Counted from the stretch's first letter, positions 1-8,760 are shown. The stretch: 64,000 nt of DNA from Planomicrobium sp. Y74 (GCF_003668635.1 NZ_RCWH01000001.1:62001-126000), one strand, 5' to 3'. A program made the numbers and translations. The notes: generated by a model not told the origin, from the sequence alone.

Positions 1-802
1 TATACGGCACAACTGCTTTGTCATCAATATCGCCGAGATAGATTGCAGCCTGTCGGCGGATTGACATTTTTTCATCATCAAGCGCCTTATCCAGCAGCGG
101 CAAATCCTCAAGGTCCGCTTCAATCATCTGATCGAGCAATTGGAAACGCGTTTCCCATTCGGGAACATCAAATTCTTCCGCCGTCACTTTTCTTCCGCGT
201 GAAACGGCTTCCTGCTTCTCAGCATCTTTTGGCTGTGTTAAAGCATCCAGTCGCTCCTGCGGATAAGCCGCTTCGATTTCTTCTACAACGCTTTTGCCTA
301 TTTCATCTTTTTCTCCGTAACGGACACCGTAATCCGCCCACTTACGCTGCATCAGGTAGTTTTCTTCTGTCGGGTCCATGACAATGCTCATCGCCGTTAC
401 AAAGCGCTCAGGCATGCCAAAACGTTCTTCTGAGGCATTATCAAAAACTTTAACCTGCAGCGGTATGCCTTTGAATTCCTGGACATGTACATATACTTCC
501 CCGTAATGCTCATCGATTTCAAGTTCCTGCTCGCTGTTGCCACTGCCTTCGCCTAGTGCTTTACGGACATCTGCCAGAATGTTTTCCCAGCCGAATTTGG
601 CGATGCGCTCCACTGCGAGGAAATCCGCTACATGGTATACACCTTTTACCCCGTCAATTGCCAGGATATTCTGGATTTCAGTTGGTGCCCCTTCGAGATT
701 GTCCTGGTTGTAATTATGGCTTTTCCCAAACGGCAGTTCCTGATCTATGATCACTTTCATCGTATTCGGGCTTGGTGTAGGCTCAATTGTTTTGATCTTC
801 AC
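1..802 (-). CDS. ypgR: YpgR-like protein: Nfu N-terminal domain plus HEAT repeats (3' part outside window)
   Basis: The reading frame runs off the left edge of the window, so only the N-terminal 267 or so residues are present. The start is a GTG at 802, preceded by AGGAGGG six bases upstream. The first 90 residues (VKIKTIEPTPSPNTMKVIID and on through GVYHVADFLAVERIAKFGWE) match the Nfu/NifU N-terminal domain. The visible end (IYLGDID and the preceding IRRQAA) looks like the first HEAT-type repeat. This arrangement is that of B. subtilis YpgR, related to the staphylococcal conserved virulence factor C. In B. subtilis it neighbours ypgQ, which is also close by here (3133-3768). Molecular function is not settled for the family; iron-sulfur scaffolding is suggested only by the Nfu N-domain. 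Confidence 0.82.
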   Translation of the reverse strand, partial: MKIKTIEPTPSPNTMKVIIDQELPFGKSHNYNQDNLEGAPTEIQNILAIDGVKGVYHVADFLAVERIAKFGWENILADVRKALGEGSGNSEQELEIDEHYGEVYVHVQEFKGIPLQVKVFDNASEERFGMPERFVTAMSIVMDPTEENYLMQRKWADYGVRYGEKDEIGKSVVEEIEAAYPQERLDALTQPKDAEKQEAVSRGRKVTAEEFDVPEWETRFQLLDQMIEADLEDLPLLDKALDDEKMSIRRQAAIYLGDIDDKAVVPY

Positions 803-828
803 AAAAATCCCTCCTGTTTTAAAAACTT

Positions 829-1215
829 ATAGTAACCGATATTCTGCAAAACAACTCCGCTTTCCAAAAACCGTGCTCCTGCATCGCTGCGCTAGCTTCG
901 TCGCAAAGCCGCCGGCCGAACAACCTCCGGCCGCACTTGGCTCGCGCTGAGCTAACTCGGACTCGTTGCCCTTCGCCCGAGTGAATCTCAGCACTTCGCT
1001 TGCTCCCCAAGGAGTCTTCGCTGTTTTGCTCCATATCTCTAGAGACTTCTCTTAGCGCCGGTGCGCCTCCGGACTGGGCGAAGCGATAAGACGAGTGTTC
1101 TTCTCGGCTTATTGCGGGAGCCAAGGTGCGCCATACGAAGATGGCCCTCCTTTGCGACGAGCAGTGCACAGGAGCATAATCTTTGCCCTTGTCCAAAGCG
1201 CCGAAGCGGCATATT
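829..1215. repeat. R1 intergenic repeat, modules a-b-c-d-e
   Basis: No credible gene lies between 803 and 1252. The stretch holds the fullest copy of repeat family R1. Module a (CGATATTCTGCAAAACAACT) begins at about 837, b (GCTCCTGCATCGCTGCGC) at about 883, c near 940, d (TTTTGCTCCATATCTCTAG) near 1024, and e (TCGGCTTATTGCGGGAGC, then the GACGAGCAGTG stretch) from about 1095 to 1195. The same modules recur, directly or inverted, at 4.5, 10.9, 12.9, 19.3, 24.4, 31.3, 41.8 and 48.6 kb. The open frame over it is not conserved between copies, because frames shift from copy to copy. Confidence 0.85.
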
Positions 1216-1252
1216 AATACGAATTTCTTAAATCAACTTATTTAAAAATGAC

Positions 1253-3136
1253 TCATCCCTCAGCCAGATCCTGGAGGTAAGTCCAGCGTTCCAGTTTGGC
1301 ATCATATTGCTTGGTCAATTCATCAATTTCAGCTGTCAGTTTTCGCAGTTTATCGTAATCCGCTCCTGCTTCAGCCATTTCTTTTTCATGTTCTTCTATT
1401 TTCGATTCCAGTGAAGAAATGTCTTCCAGAATCGTGCTGTATTCCTGCTGTTCTTTATAAGTCATTTTCTTTTTCGGTTCATTTTTCGGTTTTTCCGGCG
1501 TCAGTGCAGCTACCGGTATTTTATTGTCTTCTGTCACCGGGCTTTGCTTTTCTTTGATGAACTCTGTATAGAGACCTTGGTATTCTTCGATTTTACCTGT
1601 CCCGGTTGTCCATAATTTACGGGCAATCCGGTCTAAGAAGAAACGATCATGCGAAATCGTCAGCACGACACCCGGGAATTTTTCAAGGAAATCTTCGAGA
1701 ACACCAAGTGTCTGTATATCGAGGTCATTTGTCGGCTCATCGAGAAGCAGGATATTTGGCTGCTCCATCAATAATTTCAACAGATACAAACGCTTACGTT
1801 CACCGCCGGACAGTTTGCCAATCTGAGTGCCGTGTCCGTTTGATGGGAAAAGGAATCGTTCAAGCATCTGTGTAGCAGACAGACGGACACCTTTTTCAGC
1901 TTCATAATCGTTGGAAATTTCCTGGATGTATTCTATCATCCGCTGAGATTCATTCATCTCGGGAAGATGCTGTGTGAAATGGGCGATTTTGACCGTGCTG
2001 CCATATTCAAGTTTGCCCTGGGTAGGTTCATATTCGCCTGCAATAATTTTCATGAGCGTGGATTTCCCTGCTCCATTGGGGCCTACAATCCCGATGCGAT
2101 CGCCGCCCTGCAGCAGAAAGTCAAAACCGCTGAACACTTGTTTATCTCCGAAAGCCATACCGACATTTTCGCCTTCAATGATTTTCTTTCCAAGACGCTG
2201 GCTTTGCATCGACAATTCAAGAGATGTGTGGTCGTTTTCTTTCTGCACATTTTCTTTTATTTCGTCGAAGCGCTGTATACGCGCTTTTTGTTTGGTTGAA
2301 CGTGCTTTGGCTCCGCGCCGGATCCATTTCAATTCCGAGCGGAAGCGGTTTTCAAGCTTCTGTTGGGAAGCTGCAGCCATTTCTTCGCGCACCGCCCTGT
2401 TTTCCAAGTAATCACCATAGTTCCCTTTATGTGTATACATAGTCTGATCAGCAATTTCAAAAATGTGCGTCGAAACAGCATCCAGGAAGTAACGGTCATG
2501 CGTTACAAAGAGCATTGCAGAGTTCATGCGCAACAATGTTTCCTGCAGCCACTCCGTAGAAATGGCATCAAGATGGTTAGTCGGCTCATCCAAAAGAATC
2601 AAATCACAGGGTTCTATCAATGCTTTTGCAAGCGCCACACGCTTTCGCTGGCCCCCGGACAATTCACCAATCGGCCGGTCAAACATATCGATGCCGAGTT
2701 TAGTAAGCGCGGTTTTTGCCAATGCATTGATATCCCAGGCATTTTCGCGTTCCATGCCTTCCTGGATTTTCATCAACTCTTCCTGAAGTTCCGTCGAGCT
2801 CGAATCCGTCATCATATTTGTCAGTGCCTGTTCATAAGACCTGTTCAATTGAAGAATCGGCGACTCGCCGGAGAACACTGTTTCAAGTACTGTCAGTGAT
2901 TCATCGAATTCCGGGTCTTGCTTCAAATACGTAATTTCATATTTTTTCGGATGATCCATTGAAATCGAATCCGCATCCATTTCGCCTGCCAAAATCGACA
3001 TTAGCGTCGACTTGCCTGTTCCGTTGACTCCGATTAATCCGGCACGGTCGCCTGGATATAATGAAAACTCAATATCCTTGAATAAAGTTTTAGCTCCGAC
3101 CGTTTTGGTCAGTTTTGTAATATTTAAGTGGCTCAT
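1253..3136 (-). CDS. ABC-F ATPase, YfmR/Uup-like ribosome-associated factor
   Basis: This 627-residue protein has two ABC ATPase domains and no membrane segments, the hallmark of ABC-F translation factors. Domain 1 has Walker A GVNGTGKST (residues 36-44), signature LSGGQRKR and Walker B LILLDEPTNHLD. Domain 2 has GPNGAGKST, LSGGERKR and ILLLDEPTNDLD. The last 80 or so residues form a charged coiled coil (TYKEQQEYSTILEDISSLES onward), as in Uup and B. subtilis YfmR, whose length (about 629) also matches. Uup/YfmR proteins bind the ribosomal E site and help at stalled ribosomes. The ATG at 3136 overlaps the stop of the upstream HD gene as ATGA, so the two are translationally coupled. Assignment to YfmR rather than another ABC-F is likely, not certain. 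Confidence 0.9.
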   Translation of the reverse strand: MSHLNITKLTKTVGAKTLFKDIEFSLYPGDRAGLIGVNGTGKSTLMSILAGEMDADSISMDHPKKYEITYLKQDPEFDESLTVLETVFSGESPILQLNRSYEQALTNMMTDSSSTELQEELMKIQEGMERENAWDINALAKTALTKLGIDMFDRPIGELSGGQRKRVALAKALIEPCDLILLDEPTNHLDAISTEWLQETLLRMNSAMLFVTHDRYFLDAVSTHIFEIADQTMYTHKGNYGDYLENRAVREEMAAASQQKLENRFRSELKWIRRGAKARSTKQKARIQRFDEIKENVQKENDHTSLELSMQSQRLGKKIIEGENVGMAFGDKQVFSGFDFLLQGGDRIGIVGPNGAGKSTLMKIIAGEYEPTQGKLEYGSTVKIAHFTQHLPEMNESQRMIEYIQEISNDYEAEKGVRLSATQMLERFLFPSNGHGTQIGKLSGGERKRLYLLKLLMEQPNILLLDEPTNDLDIQTLGVLEDFLEKFPGVVLTISHDRFFLDRIARKLWTTGTGKIEEYQGLYTEFIKEKQSPVTEDNKIPVAALTPEKPKNEPKKKMTYKEQQEYSTILEDISSLESKIEEHEKEMAEAGADYDKLRKLTAEIDELTKQYDAKLERWTYLQDLAEG

Positions 3137-3768
3137 GCATTACCATCCGTTTCTTTTTTAAGTTGCTCTAAAAAGGATAGCATAAATTGATGGCGTTCAT
3201 CAGCTATTTGCTTCCCGGTAACAGTTGTCATTGTGTCTTTCAATAGAAGCAGTTTCTCATAGAAATGTGTGGTGCTGCTGGTCGGCTTGCTCCTGTACTC
3301 CTCTTCGGTCATTTCACTTCTCGGCTTTTCATCCCAGTCATAGAGTTTCCTGCTTTTTGCGCCACCGTAGGCAAATGCCCGTGCTATCCCCACTGCACCG
3401 ATGGCATCCAGCCGGTCAGCATCCTGAACGACCATTGCTTCCGGGCTGGAAGGCGGTTCGCCATTGCCGCCTTTAAAGGAAACCTGGTGGATAATCTGCT
3501 TGATTTGGCTGACTTGTGTCTGGGGCAATCCGAGAGACCCCAGAATTTCCGATTCAGGATCAGAATCATCTTTTTTGTATTTCGGATCAGAAACATCGTG
3601 AAGAAGTACAGCCAGTTCCACTATGAAAGGGTCGGCCTCCTCCTTTTCCATAATCTGCTTTGCGTTGTCGAATACCCTTTCGATATGCTGCCAGTCGTGG
3701 CTGGCATCAAAAGTGTCATAAATCTCTTTAACCTTGGCTCTGCATTTTCCCAAAATATTTTCTGACAT
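3133..3768 (-). CDS. ypgQ: HD-domain phosphohydrolase, YpgQ/YedJ family
   Basis: The protein has 211 residues with an HD metal-binding layout: an early His (SHDWQHIERV), the HD pair in LLHDVSD, and a later Asp in QDADRLDAIG. This is the YpgQ/YedJ family, about 205 residues. B. subtilis YpgQ has been reported as a metal-dependent nucleotide pyrophosphohydrolase. The neighbourhood supports YpgQ over YedJ, because ypgR lies 2.3 kb downstream on the same strand. The downstream ABC-F gene starts inside the stop codon (ATGA overlap). Confidence 0.85.
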   Translation of the reverse strand: MSENILGKCRAKVKEIYDTFDASHDWQHIERVFDNAKQIMEKEEADPFIVELAVLLHDVSDPKYKKDDSDPESEILGSLGLPQTQVSQIKQIIHQVSFKGGNGEPPSSPEAMVVQDADRLDAIGAVGIARAFAYGGAKSRKLYDWDEKPRSEMTEEEYRSKPTSSTTHFYEKLLLLKDTMTTVTGKQIADERHQFMLSFLEQLKKETDGNA

Positions 3769-3914
3769 ACTTCCGCTCCTCGGTTATCCAATAATTTATT
3801 GAGTTTTTACTCTTAAACAGTCGATGTCAATATCAGCTTCGAAGCGCCTTTCAAATGCCGTTCCATCTGCCCAGCGAATGCAACAGATAATTTTCCCTTT
3901 ATTTTAATGGGAAA

Positions 3915-3948
3915 TTGACGGTTTTACGGGCTTCGTGTATAGTATAAT
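3915..3948 (+). promoter_or_regulatory. Probable SigA promoter for the cold-shock gene
   Basis: TTGACG at 3915-3920 is followed after 17 bases by TATAGT at 3938-3943. A second candidate -10, TATAAT, overlaps at 3943-3948. The transcript would have a leader of about 60 nt before the csp start, and long leaders are common for cold-shock genes. Confidence 0.6.
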
Positions 3949-4009
3949 CCATCCATTACTGCTATGTTAATGGTACCACGAAAGTACTCAATACCAAGGG
4001 GGAACGTGC

Positions 4010-4219
4010 ATGCACCAGGGAATCGTAAAATGGTTTAACACGGAAAAAGGCTACGGTTTTATTGAGTATAACGATGGCGATGATGTATTCGTCCACTTTA
4101 CCGGCATCAAAGGCGATGGTTTTCGCACATTGCAGGAAGGCAAACCCGTCTCTTTTGATATAATTGATGGAAATCGTGGTCCGCAAGCCGCAAATGTAAT
4201 CCAGCTGAACTCTGAGTAA
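4010..4219 (+). CDS. Cold-shock protein (Csp family)
   Basis: A 69-residue single-domain OB-fold protein. It carries the RNA-binding motifs RNP1 (KGYGFIEY, residues 14-21) and RNP2 (VFVHF, residues 27-31), plus the usual N-terminal GIVKWFN. Such proteins bind single-stranded RNA or DNA and act as RNA chaperones. The start ATG follows AAGGGGGA at good spacing. It is monocistronic, with its own promoter at 3915 and a strong terminator at 4244. It differs from the most typical CspB/CspD at several places ([22 protein letters not shown]), so I give no paralogue letter. Confidence 0.95.
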   Translation: MHQGIVKWFNTEKGYGFIEYNDGDDVFVHFTGIKGDGFRTLQEGKPVSFDIIDGNRGPQAANVIQLNSE

Positions 4220-4243
4220 ATTTAAAATTTTTTGTAAGCATAC

Positions 4244-4280
4244 AAAAAGCAGAAACGGGATTTACCGTTTCTGCTTTTTT
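4244..4280 (+). terminator. Rho-independent terminator of csp
   Basis: Arms AAAAAGCAGAAACGG and CCGTTTCTGCTTTTTT pair perfectly around a 6-base loop and end in a T run. Confidence 0.9.
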
Positions 4281-4284
4281 AGGC

Positions 4285-4705
4285 TGTCGAGAAACATCAA
4301 CTTCTTCAATCATTTCGCTGCAGGCGGACGCGTTCCGCAGGGAGCTGCCTGAGCCTCCTCGTCGCTTTACTCCTGCGGGGTCTCAGGACTCGCTCTGTTT
4401 CCTGCAGGAGTCGCCGCCTGCTGCTACATTTTATATCTGTAGAAACATGTGAATATTATTCTCGGAAAACCAAACTAGTTAAATTACTTCTTTATAGAAA
4501 GCGATTCTGAGATATGGAGCAAAACAGTGAGACTCCCAAGGGATCAGCGAAGTGCTGAGATCCACTCGGGCGAAGGGGACCGAGACCGAGTTAGCTCAGT
4601 GCGAGCCAAGTGCGGCCGAAGGTAGTTCGGCCGGCGCTTTGCGACGAAGCTAGCGCAGCGATGCAGGAGCACGGGTTTCAGGAAAGCGAAGCTGTTATGC
4701 GCAAT
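4285..4705. repeat. Composite repeat: R2 unit followed by inverted R1
   Basis: The gap 4281-4764 between two convergent genes is filled by repeats. An R2 unit spans about 4285-4440 (CAGGCGGACGCGTTCCGC, then CTGCGGGGTCTCAGGACTCG). After a 65-base unique stretch, R1 follows in the opposite orientation to the 829 copy: d (GATATGGAGCAAAACAG) at about 4512, c (CGAGTTAGCTCAGTGCGAGC) at about 4588, b (TTTGCGACGAAGCTAGCGC) at about 4638 and a degenerate a (TGCGCAATATCGATT) ending at about 4712. Module e is missing here. An identical R2 then R1 order occurs at 24.1-24.6 kb. Confidence 0.8.
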
Positions 4706-4764
4706 ATCGATTGCTTACACTTATCTTTTTTCTCAACAAGCTGAAAGCAGCAACAATTTCCTGT

Positions 4765-6723
4765 TTACAGCCAAGTATAAGTTTTGCCCCAGCTTTCTCT
4801 GGACAATTGTTCAATTTCCTCGACGTCTGCATCTTCCACCATATAAGTATCTCCCTGTTCATACGGGTTATAGTGGAAAGCATACATCCGTGCAGTGAAT
4901 TGTTTGAATGGCAAAGAACTTTCGCCTTCCAGTTCACCGTTGCCCTGGACACTTGTCTCAATTCCTTGTCCCCAATTCTGGCCGCTGTCATTGTTCGGGT
5001 TATAGAAGTATACACGATGCTCTCCGTGAGGATCTTCATCAATCCGCTGAATTGAGACTGCATGAAGGCCCAGCAGGTTGCCGTGCACGTTTGTGATATA
5101 AATTCCGACAGGATTCGGGTAAATCATTTCATAGCCTTCATTGTATTCAGGATGATGGGTTGCATAAAATAATCGGACAAACGCTTCGTAATCGGTAACG
5201 AAACCGGTAAGCGGATCGACGATGTTGACGAAACCTCTCTGGATCCATTCCCCGTAAAATTCAGGGTTTACCCATTTATGTCCATCTTCACCGCGGAGTG
5301 CTGTCTTTTTCATCATTTCATTATAGATCTTATCAAGATGTGGAACCAGCACACTCGAAACCGGATCCAATTCATGATGGATTTCCTCTGCTACTCCACC
5401 CTCAATTGTATTCGAGTGGATTGGTGTACCTTCAAACGTCATATCAATATCATTTTCCCTAACTGCCCGGGCGATATATTCAAGCAACTGCCCGATACCA
5501 TGCTGTGCCCATAATGAGATGGCGCGAGCGGATTGGCAGGTAGGATTCAATCCTTGTCCAATTCCGAGAGGCTGGCCAAGAACATTAATGACACCTCCCA
5601 CTAACACTCCATTTGGTGTAATTCCTGCTTTGCGGTATTCACGCTTCATGATCATTTTTCTTACATCTGTATGGAAGTCAATTTCAAAAAGCCGTCTCAG
5701 GGCAGGTAAAACTGGATCCTGCGCCAGAACGCCTCTGTCCAGCATCCGAGTTAAGCCGTAAATCACTTTGGAGGTGGCTGGATGGACAGCGATTTGGATT
5801 ATGTCACGGATCAATTCAGGATTGGCGTTATAACTCGCTGTGCCCATTTCAGTCAGACCAAGCGCTTCCGGAACCAGATCCGGATACCTGCGGTTTAAAT
5901 GGCGGATAAGAATAGCGTGGGCAGGAGCAACAAGACCGGTTGCTTCCATTGACTCGCGGAAAATTTGCGCTTCATCCAGTACAGCCTGCTCCTCCAATTG
6001 CGTCAACTTTTTTTGGTATTCCTTCAAATTCTGAGATTCATCAGTCAAAGGAGTTGGCGAAGAAACAGCTTTTTGGAAAGACAGCAATTTGTTTTTCGTT
6101 TCTTCCTCGATGTTTTCATCAATCATTTGAACTGCAGTTTCTATCATTTTTATAATCCGTTCCACCATGATAGGGCGCTGCACTGTCAACCGCTCAATTT
6201 CCTCCACCAATTTATCTGCCACTGCTTTATAGGAAAGCTTGCTGCCAAGAAAACGGAAGAGCCGTTCGCCCCGCTCAATATGCTCCCCTCCAGCCACCCT
6301 GGCTTCTTCTGTTTCCGGAGGGAACAGGAAGTCCAGGTTCAGTGCCAGCACTTCATTCAGAAAAGCCGAAGCTTCTTCCGGGGGCACTCCTTCATGTTCG
6401 TAATTCCCTTCTATAATTGAAAGCATACGCAATTCACTCATCAGTTCTACAACCGAATTGACGCCTTTGATCTTTAAGGAGCCTCCGACAAACGGGGCCT
6501 CCAGGCTGGTGGCATCGGACCACGGACCGCCATGGAATACGCCGGCTTTATCAAATTGAGGAGCAAATTCATAAAGCGTCTCGATGCCTTCATCAGTTGA
6601 AGCCAGTTCCTGCGCTATTTGAAATACTTCCGTCTGGTACATGCTTTTCGCAAATGGCTTGGCCTCTTCCAAAGTGTTCAGCGCTTTTTGAAACCTGTCT
6701 TTTACTGCTGACTCAGTTGTCAT
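4765..6723 (-). CDS. Uncharacterised protein with a C-terminal papain-like cysteine-hydrolase domain
   Basis: I do not recognise this 652-residue protein as a named family. Residues 1-290 or so are helical and acidic, with a coiled-coil stretch around 228-262. The C-terminal half has the order expected of a papain-like or transglutaminase-like fold. Gln389 and Cys396 sit in GQGLNPTCQSARAISLW, His554 is in LLGLHAVSIQRI, and Asn575/Asn577 lie in FYNPNNDS. These give a Gln-Cys-His-Asn arrangement, and the Cys starts a helix as in such enzymes. No signal peptide or membrane segment is seen, so it is probably cytoplasmic. It lies 18 bp downstream of an ATP-grasp ligase on the same strand. A role in making or cleaving an amide or peptide bond is inferred, not shown. 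Confidence 0.7.
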   Translation of the reverse strand: MTTESAVKDRFQKALNTLEEAKPFAKSMYQTEVFQIAQELASTDEGIETLYEFAPQFDKAGVFHGGPWSDATSLEAPFVGGSLKIKGVNSVVELMSELRMLSIIEGNYEHEGVPPEEASAFLNEVLALNLDFLFPPETEEARVAGGEHIERGERLFRFLGSKLSYKAVADKLVEEIERLTVQRPIMVERIIKMIETAVQMIDENIEEETKNKLLSFQKAVSSPTPLTDESQNLKEYQKKLTQLEEQAVLDEAQIFRESMEATGLVAPAHAILIRHLNRRYPDLVPEALGLTEMGTASYNANPELIRDIIQIAVHPATSKVIYGLTRMLDRGVLAQDPVLPALRRLFEIDFHTDVRKMIMKREYRKAGITPNGVLVGGVINVLGQPLGIGQGLNPTCQSARAISLWAQHGIGQLLEYIARAVRENDIDMTFEGTPIHSNTIEGGVAEEIHHELDPVSSVLVPHLDKIYNEMMKKTALRGEDGHKWVNPEFYGEWIQRGFVNIVDPLTGFVTDYEAFVRLFYATHHPEYNEGYEMIYPNPVGIYITNVHGNLLGLHAVSIQRIDEDPHGEHRVYFYNPNNDSGQNWGQGIETSVQGNGELEGESSLPFKQFTARMYAFHYNPYEQGDTYMVEDADVEEIEQLSRESWGKTYTWL

Positions 6724-6741
6724 TTATATTCCCCCAGTTGA

Positions 6742-7968
6742 TTAATTATAGAAATCATAGTTCTCGTATATCTCCAGCAATTCTTTCATACGGTCACTGT
6801 CTTCCCCGAAGAAGAAAATTGTGCCGTAATGATTGCCGAAACCAACCCGTTCAGCAACTTTTGATGTCACCGGAATAAATAAATCATGTTTATCGAAATA
6901 CGGATCATTTTTCAACTCTTCAGGAATATCCAATTTTTCAACAAGGCGGACACGAGGATAAACCATTAAGCTTCCAGCAAATCCCTTGGCCGAAGTGACT
7001 TCTTCGGGGAAAAATTCATCCAGTTCTTCTTCTGTCGTATCCGGATCGCTGCAAAGGATTTGTGCCTGAAATGCATTAAAGCCGTAAGCTTTTTCTATCA
7101 AATCAAAGATATGCCCTCCTGGCACACGCGCAGCAACTTCACCGAAATTGATCGTTCCGTCATGTGAGATGAAATATTCAGGATGAATTACGCCATATTT
7201 GATTTCGAATGCATCGACCAGCTTCTGGATTTGGTTTTCAATTTGTGGCCGCCATTCTTCAAGAGTAGGAGATGCAGGAACAAAATTCGAGTGGCCGAGC
7301 TTGACGTACTCGGTGATATTGAGGAATTTTATCTTTCCATTATGGATAAATGCTTCACATGAAAATTCCTGACCGTCCAAATGGCTTTCCATCAGATAAG
7401 GGAATTCCGCTTCGCCCATCTTGTCAATATCCGAAGCATCACGGATCATCATATGGCCCACTGTTCCCGCTTTGTTTAACGGTTTGATATGAATCGGGTC
7501 GTTAAGATCTCCATCAATCTTGATGAGGGCATCGTTAACCCGCTTTAAAAATCTGTGGATGTCGTCTTTTGAATGGGCTTCCTCGAATACACCGACGCGT
7601 ATACCTGCCATTTGGGCTTTCCGTTTCATCAACCCTTTATCTCTTAGCAGCAAGGAGCGGTTAAAAGCCCGCGGATCATCAAACAACCTGGCATTCAATG
7701 CTCCTGCCCACTCTACGGTTTCTTCGTAAATCGGCACGGCTACTTTCGTATCCATATCTCTAAGCCGTTCGTAAAGCTCATCAGATCCTTCATTAAGCCG
7801 TTCAAAATCCCAAGGAATAAAATTTATATCATTCTCATCGGCAAACCCTTGGAAGTCAGGTGGGCCGACAACAACGAATGGCCTGCTCAACTTATCCACC
7901 GCTTCAATTGCAGGCAGGCTCCAGCCCAAAATAGCGGTCAATTGTCCTTCATTGGTCGAGTCTTTCAT
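6742..7968 (-). CDS. ATP-grasp domain carboxylate-amine ligase, substrate unknown
   Basis: A protein of about 409 residues with ATP-grasp features. An N-terminal preATP-grasp region (VVVGPPDFQGFADENDINF) is followed by a central nucleotide-binding part (HIKPLNKAGTVGHMMIRD, YLMESHLDGQEFSCEAFI). The C-terminal metal-binding segment is NFGEVAARVPGGHIFDLIEK, which resembles the EVxxRxPGGH pattern of L-amino-acid ligases. Such enzymes join a carboxylate to an amine through an acyl phosphate. I place the start at the ATG at 7968 (GGGAG nine bases upstream). Two in-frame TTG codons directly before it are less likely. The downstream partner is a papain-like protein, and a GNAT gene is divergent. The substrate cannot be told from sequence. 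Confidence 0.85.
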   Translation of the reverse strand: MKDSTNEGQLTAILGWSLPAIEAVDKLSRPFVVVGPPDFQGFADENDINFIPWDFERLNEGSDELYERLRDMDTKVAVPIYEETVEWAGALNARLFDDPRAFNRSLLLRDKGLMKRKAQMAGIRVGVFEEAHSKDDIHRFLKRVNDALIKIDGDLNDPIHIKPLNKAGTVGHMMIRDASDIDKMGEAEFPYLMESHLDGQEFSCEAFIHNGKIKFLNITEYVKLGHSNFVPASPTLEEWRPQIENQIQKLVDAFEIKYGVIHPEYFISHDGTINFGEVAARVPGGHIFDLIEKAYGFNAFQAQILCSDPDTTEEELDEFFPEEVTSAKGFAGSLMVYPRVRLVEKLDIPEELKNDPYFDKHDLFIPVTSKVAERVGFGNHYGTIFFFGEDSDRMKELLEIYENYDFYN

Positions 7969-8008
7969 CAACAAACACTCCCTTAGCAGATTTAGTTCCT
8001 ATATAAGC

Positions 8009-8036
8009 ATATTATTTCCTTAATCGAAATTTTCAA
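8009..8036 (-). promoter_or_regulatory. Possible promoter of the ATP-grasp/cysteine-hydrolase operon
   Basis: On the minus strand, TTGAAA (8036-8031) is followed after 16 bases by TAATAT (8014-8009). Transcription would start near 8002, about 35 bases before the ATP-grasp start. Confidence 0.45.
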
Positions 8037-8154
8037 ACATTTCAAGCGACTAAGGGTTTAGTCTTTCGAAGATTATGGTAAGTAAAAATATAGATTTCTA
8101 TTATTGCCATTCAAGAAATTATCAGCTTGCCTATATCGAAAGGAGATGGAAGCG

Positions 8155-8721
8155 ATGGGACAATGGTACTTAAAACTTAGAGAATATTTTCCAGCCAAAG
8201 AAATGAAATCTGAAAATCATATGAAAATATTGCTTCGCGAAAAAAAGAACTGCTATCAAATTGAAGAAGGTCCCCATTACACTTTGGTTTATTTTGAAAA
8301 ACCCGACTACCTTTTCATTGATTATATTCTCGTCATCAACAAGTCACGCGGCACAGGGCTCGGCAGCAAATTAATCTCAAAAGTGAAGAGGAAAAATAAA
8401 CTCATCATCCTGGAAGTTGACCCTGTTTCCCCCGATGACCCCGAATCATCAAAACGAGTCAGATTTTATCAAAAACAGAACTTCAAAAAAGCAGCCTCCA
8501 TCCATTACGAGCGCATCCATCCGATTACCGGTGAAAAGAATGTCATGGATATTTTCTATTGGTCAGAAAGACAACATTCCGATCAATGGCTGATGGAAAA
8601 GATGAAAGATGTTTATGAAGAAGTACATGCATTCAAAAATAACGAACTCTATAATATAAATCCGCAACCTTCAAGCAAGGTCCTGCAGCTGAAACAATAC
8701 AATGCCAGTAAAGCGGAATGA
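8155..8721 (+). CDS. GNAT family N-acetyltransferase
   Basis: A 188-residue protein starting at the ATG at 8155, with AAAGGAG nine bases upstream. The longer frame from 8104 has no ribosome binding site. The acetyl-CoA-binding motif A is clear (VINKSRGTGLGSKLISKVK), preceded by a beta strand (FIDYILV) and followed by the RFYQKQNFKKA motif B. The substrate is unknown. It is divergent from the ATP-grasp/cysteine-hydrolase pair, with 186 bp between the starts. GNAT proteins are recurrent partners of ATP-grasp ligases in peptide-forming clusters, but here the link rests only on adjacency. Confidence 0.85.
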   Translation: MGQWYLKLREYFPAKEMKSENHMKILLREKKNCYQIEEGPHYTLVYFEKPDYLFIDYILVINKSRGTGLGSKLISKVKRKNKLIILEVDPVSPDDPESSKRVRFYQKQNFKKAASIHYERIHPITGEKNVMDIFYWSERQHSDQWLMEKMKDVYEEVHAFKNNELYNINPQPSSKVLQLKQYNASKAE

Positions 8722-8760
8722 AAAAACCCTGAGCGAATAATCCTTTCGCTCAGGGTTTTT
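8722..8760. terminator. Bidirectional terminator between GNAT and zinc-finger genes
   Basis: AAAAACCCTGAGCGA pairs with TCGCTCAGGGTTTTT around a loop of about 9 bases. The poly-A left flank and poly-T right flank let it serve both converging genes. The last base overlaps the stop of the minus-strand gene. Confidence 0.9.

Noticed and set aside
819..1196. 125-residue open frame on the minus strand sharing the peptide WRTLAPAISREEHSS with frames at 13169-13405, 31241-31486 and 41773-41991
   Set aside because: The shared peptide reflects R1 module e. Flanking frames shift between copies by small insertions and deletions, there are no ribosome binding sites, and module order varies, so this is a DNA repeat and not a protein family.
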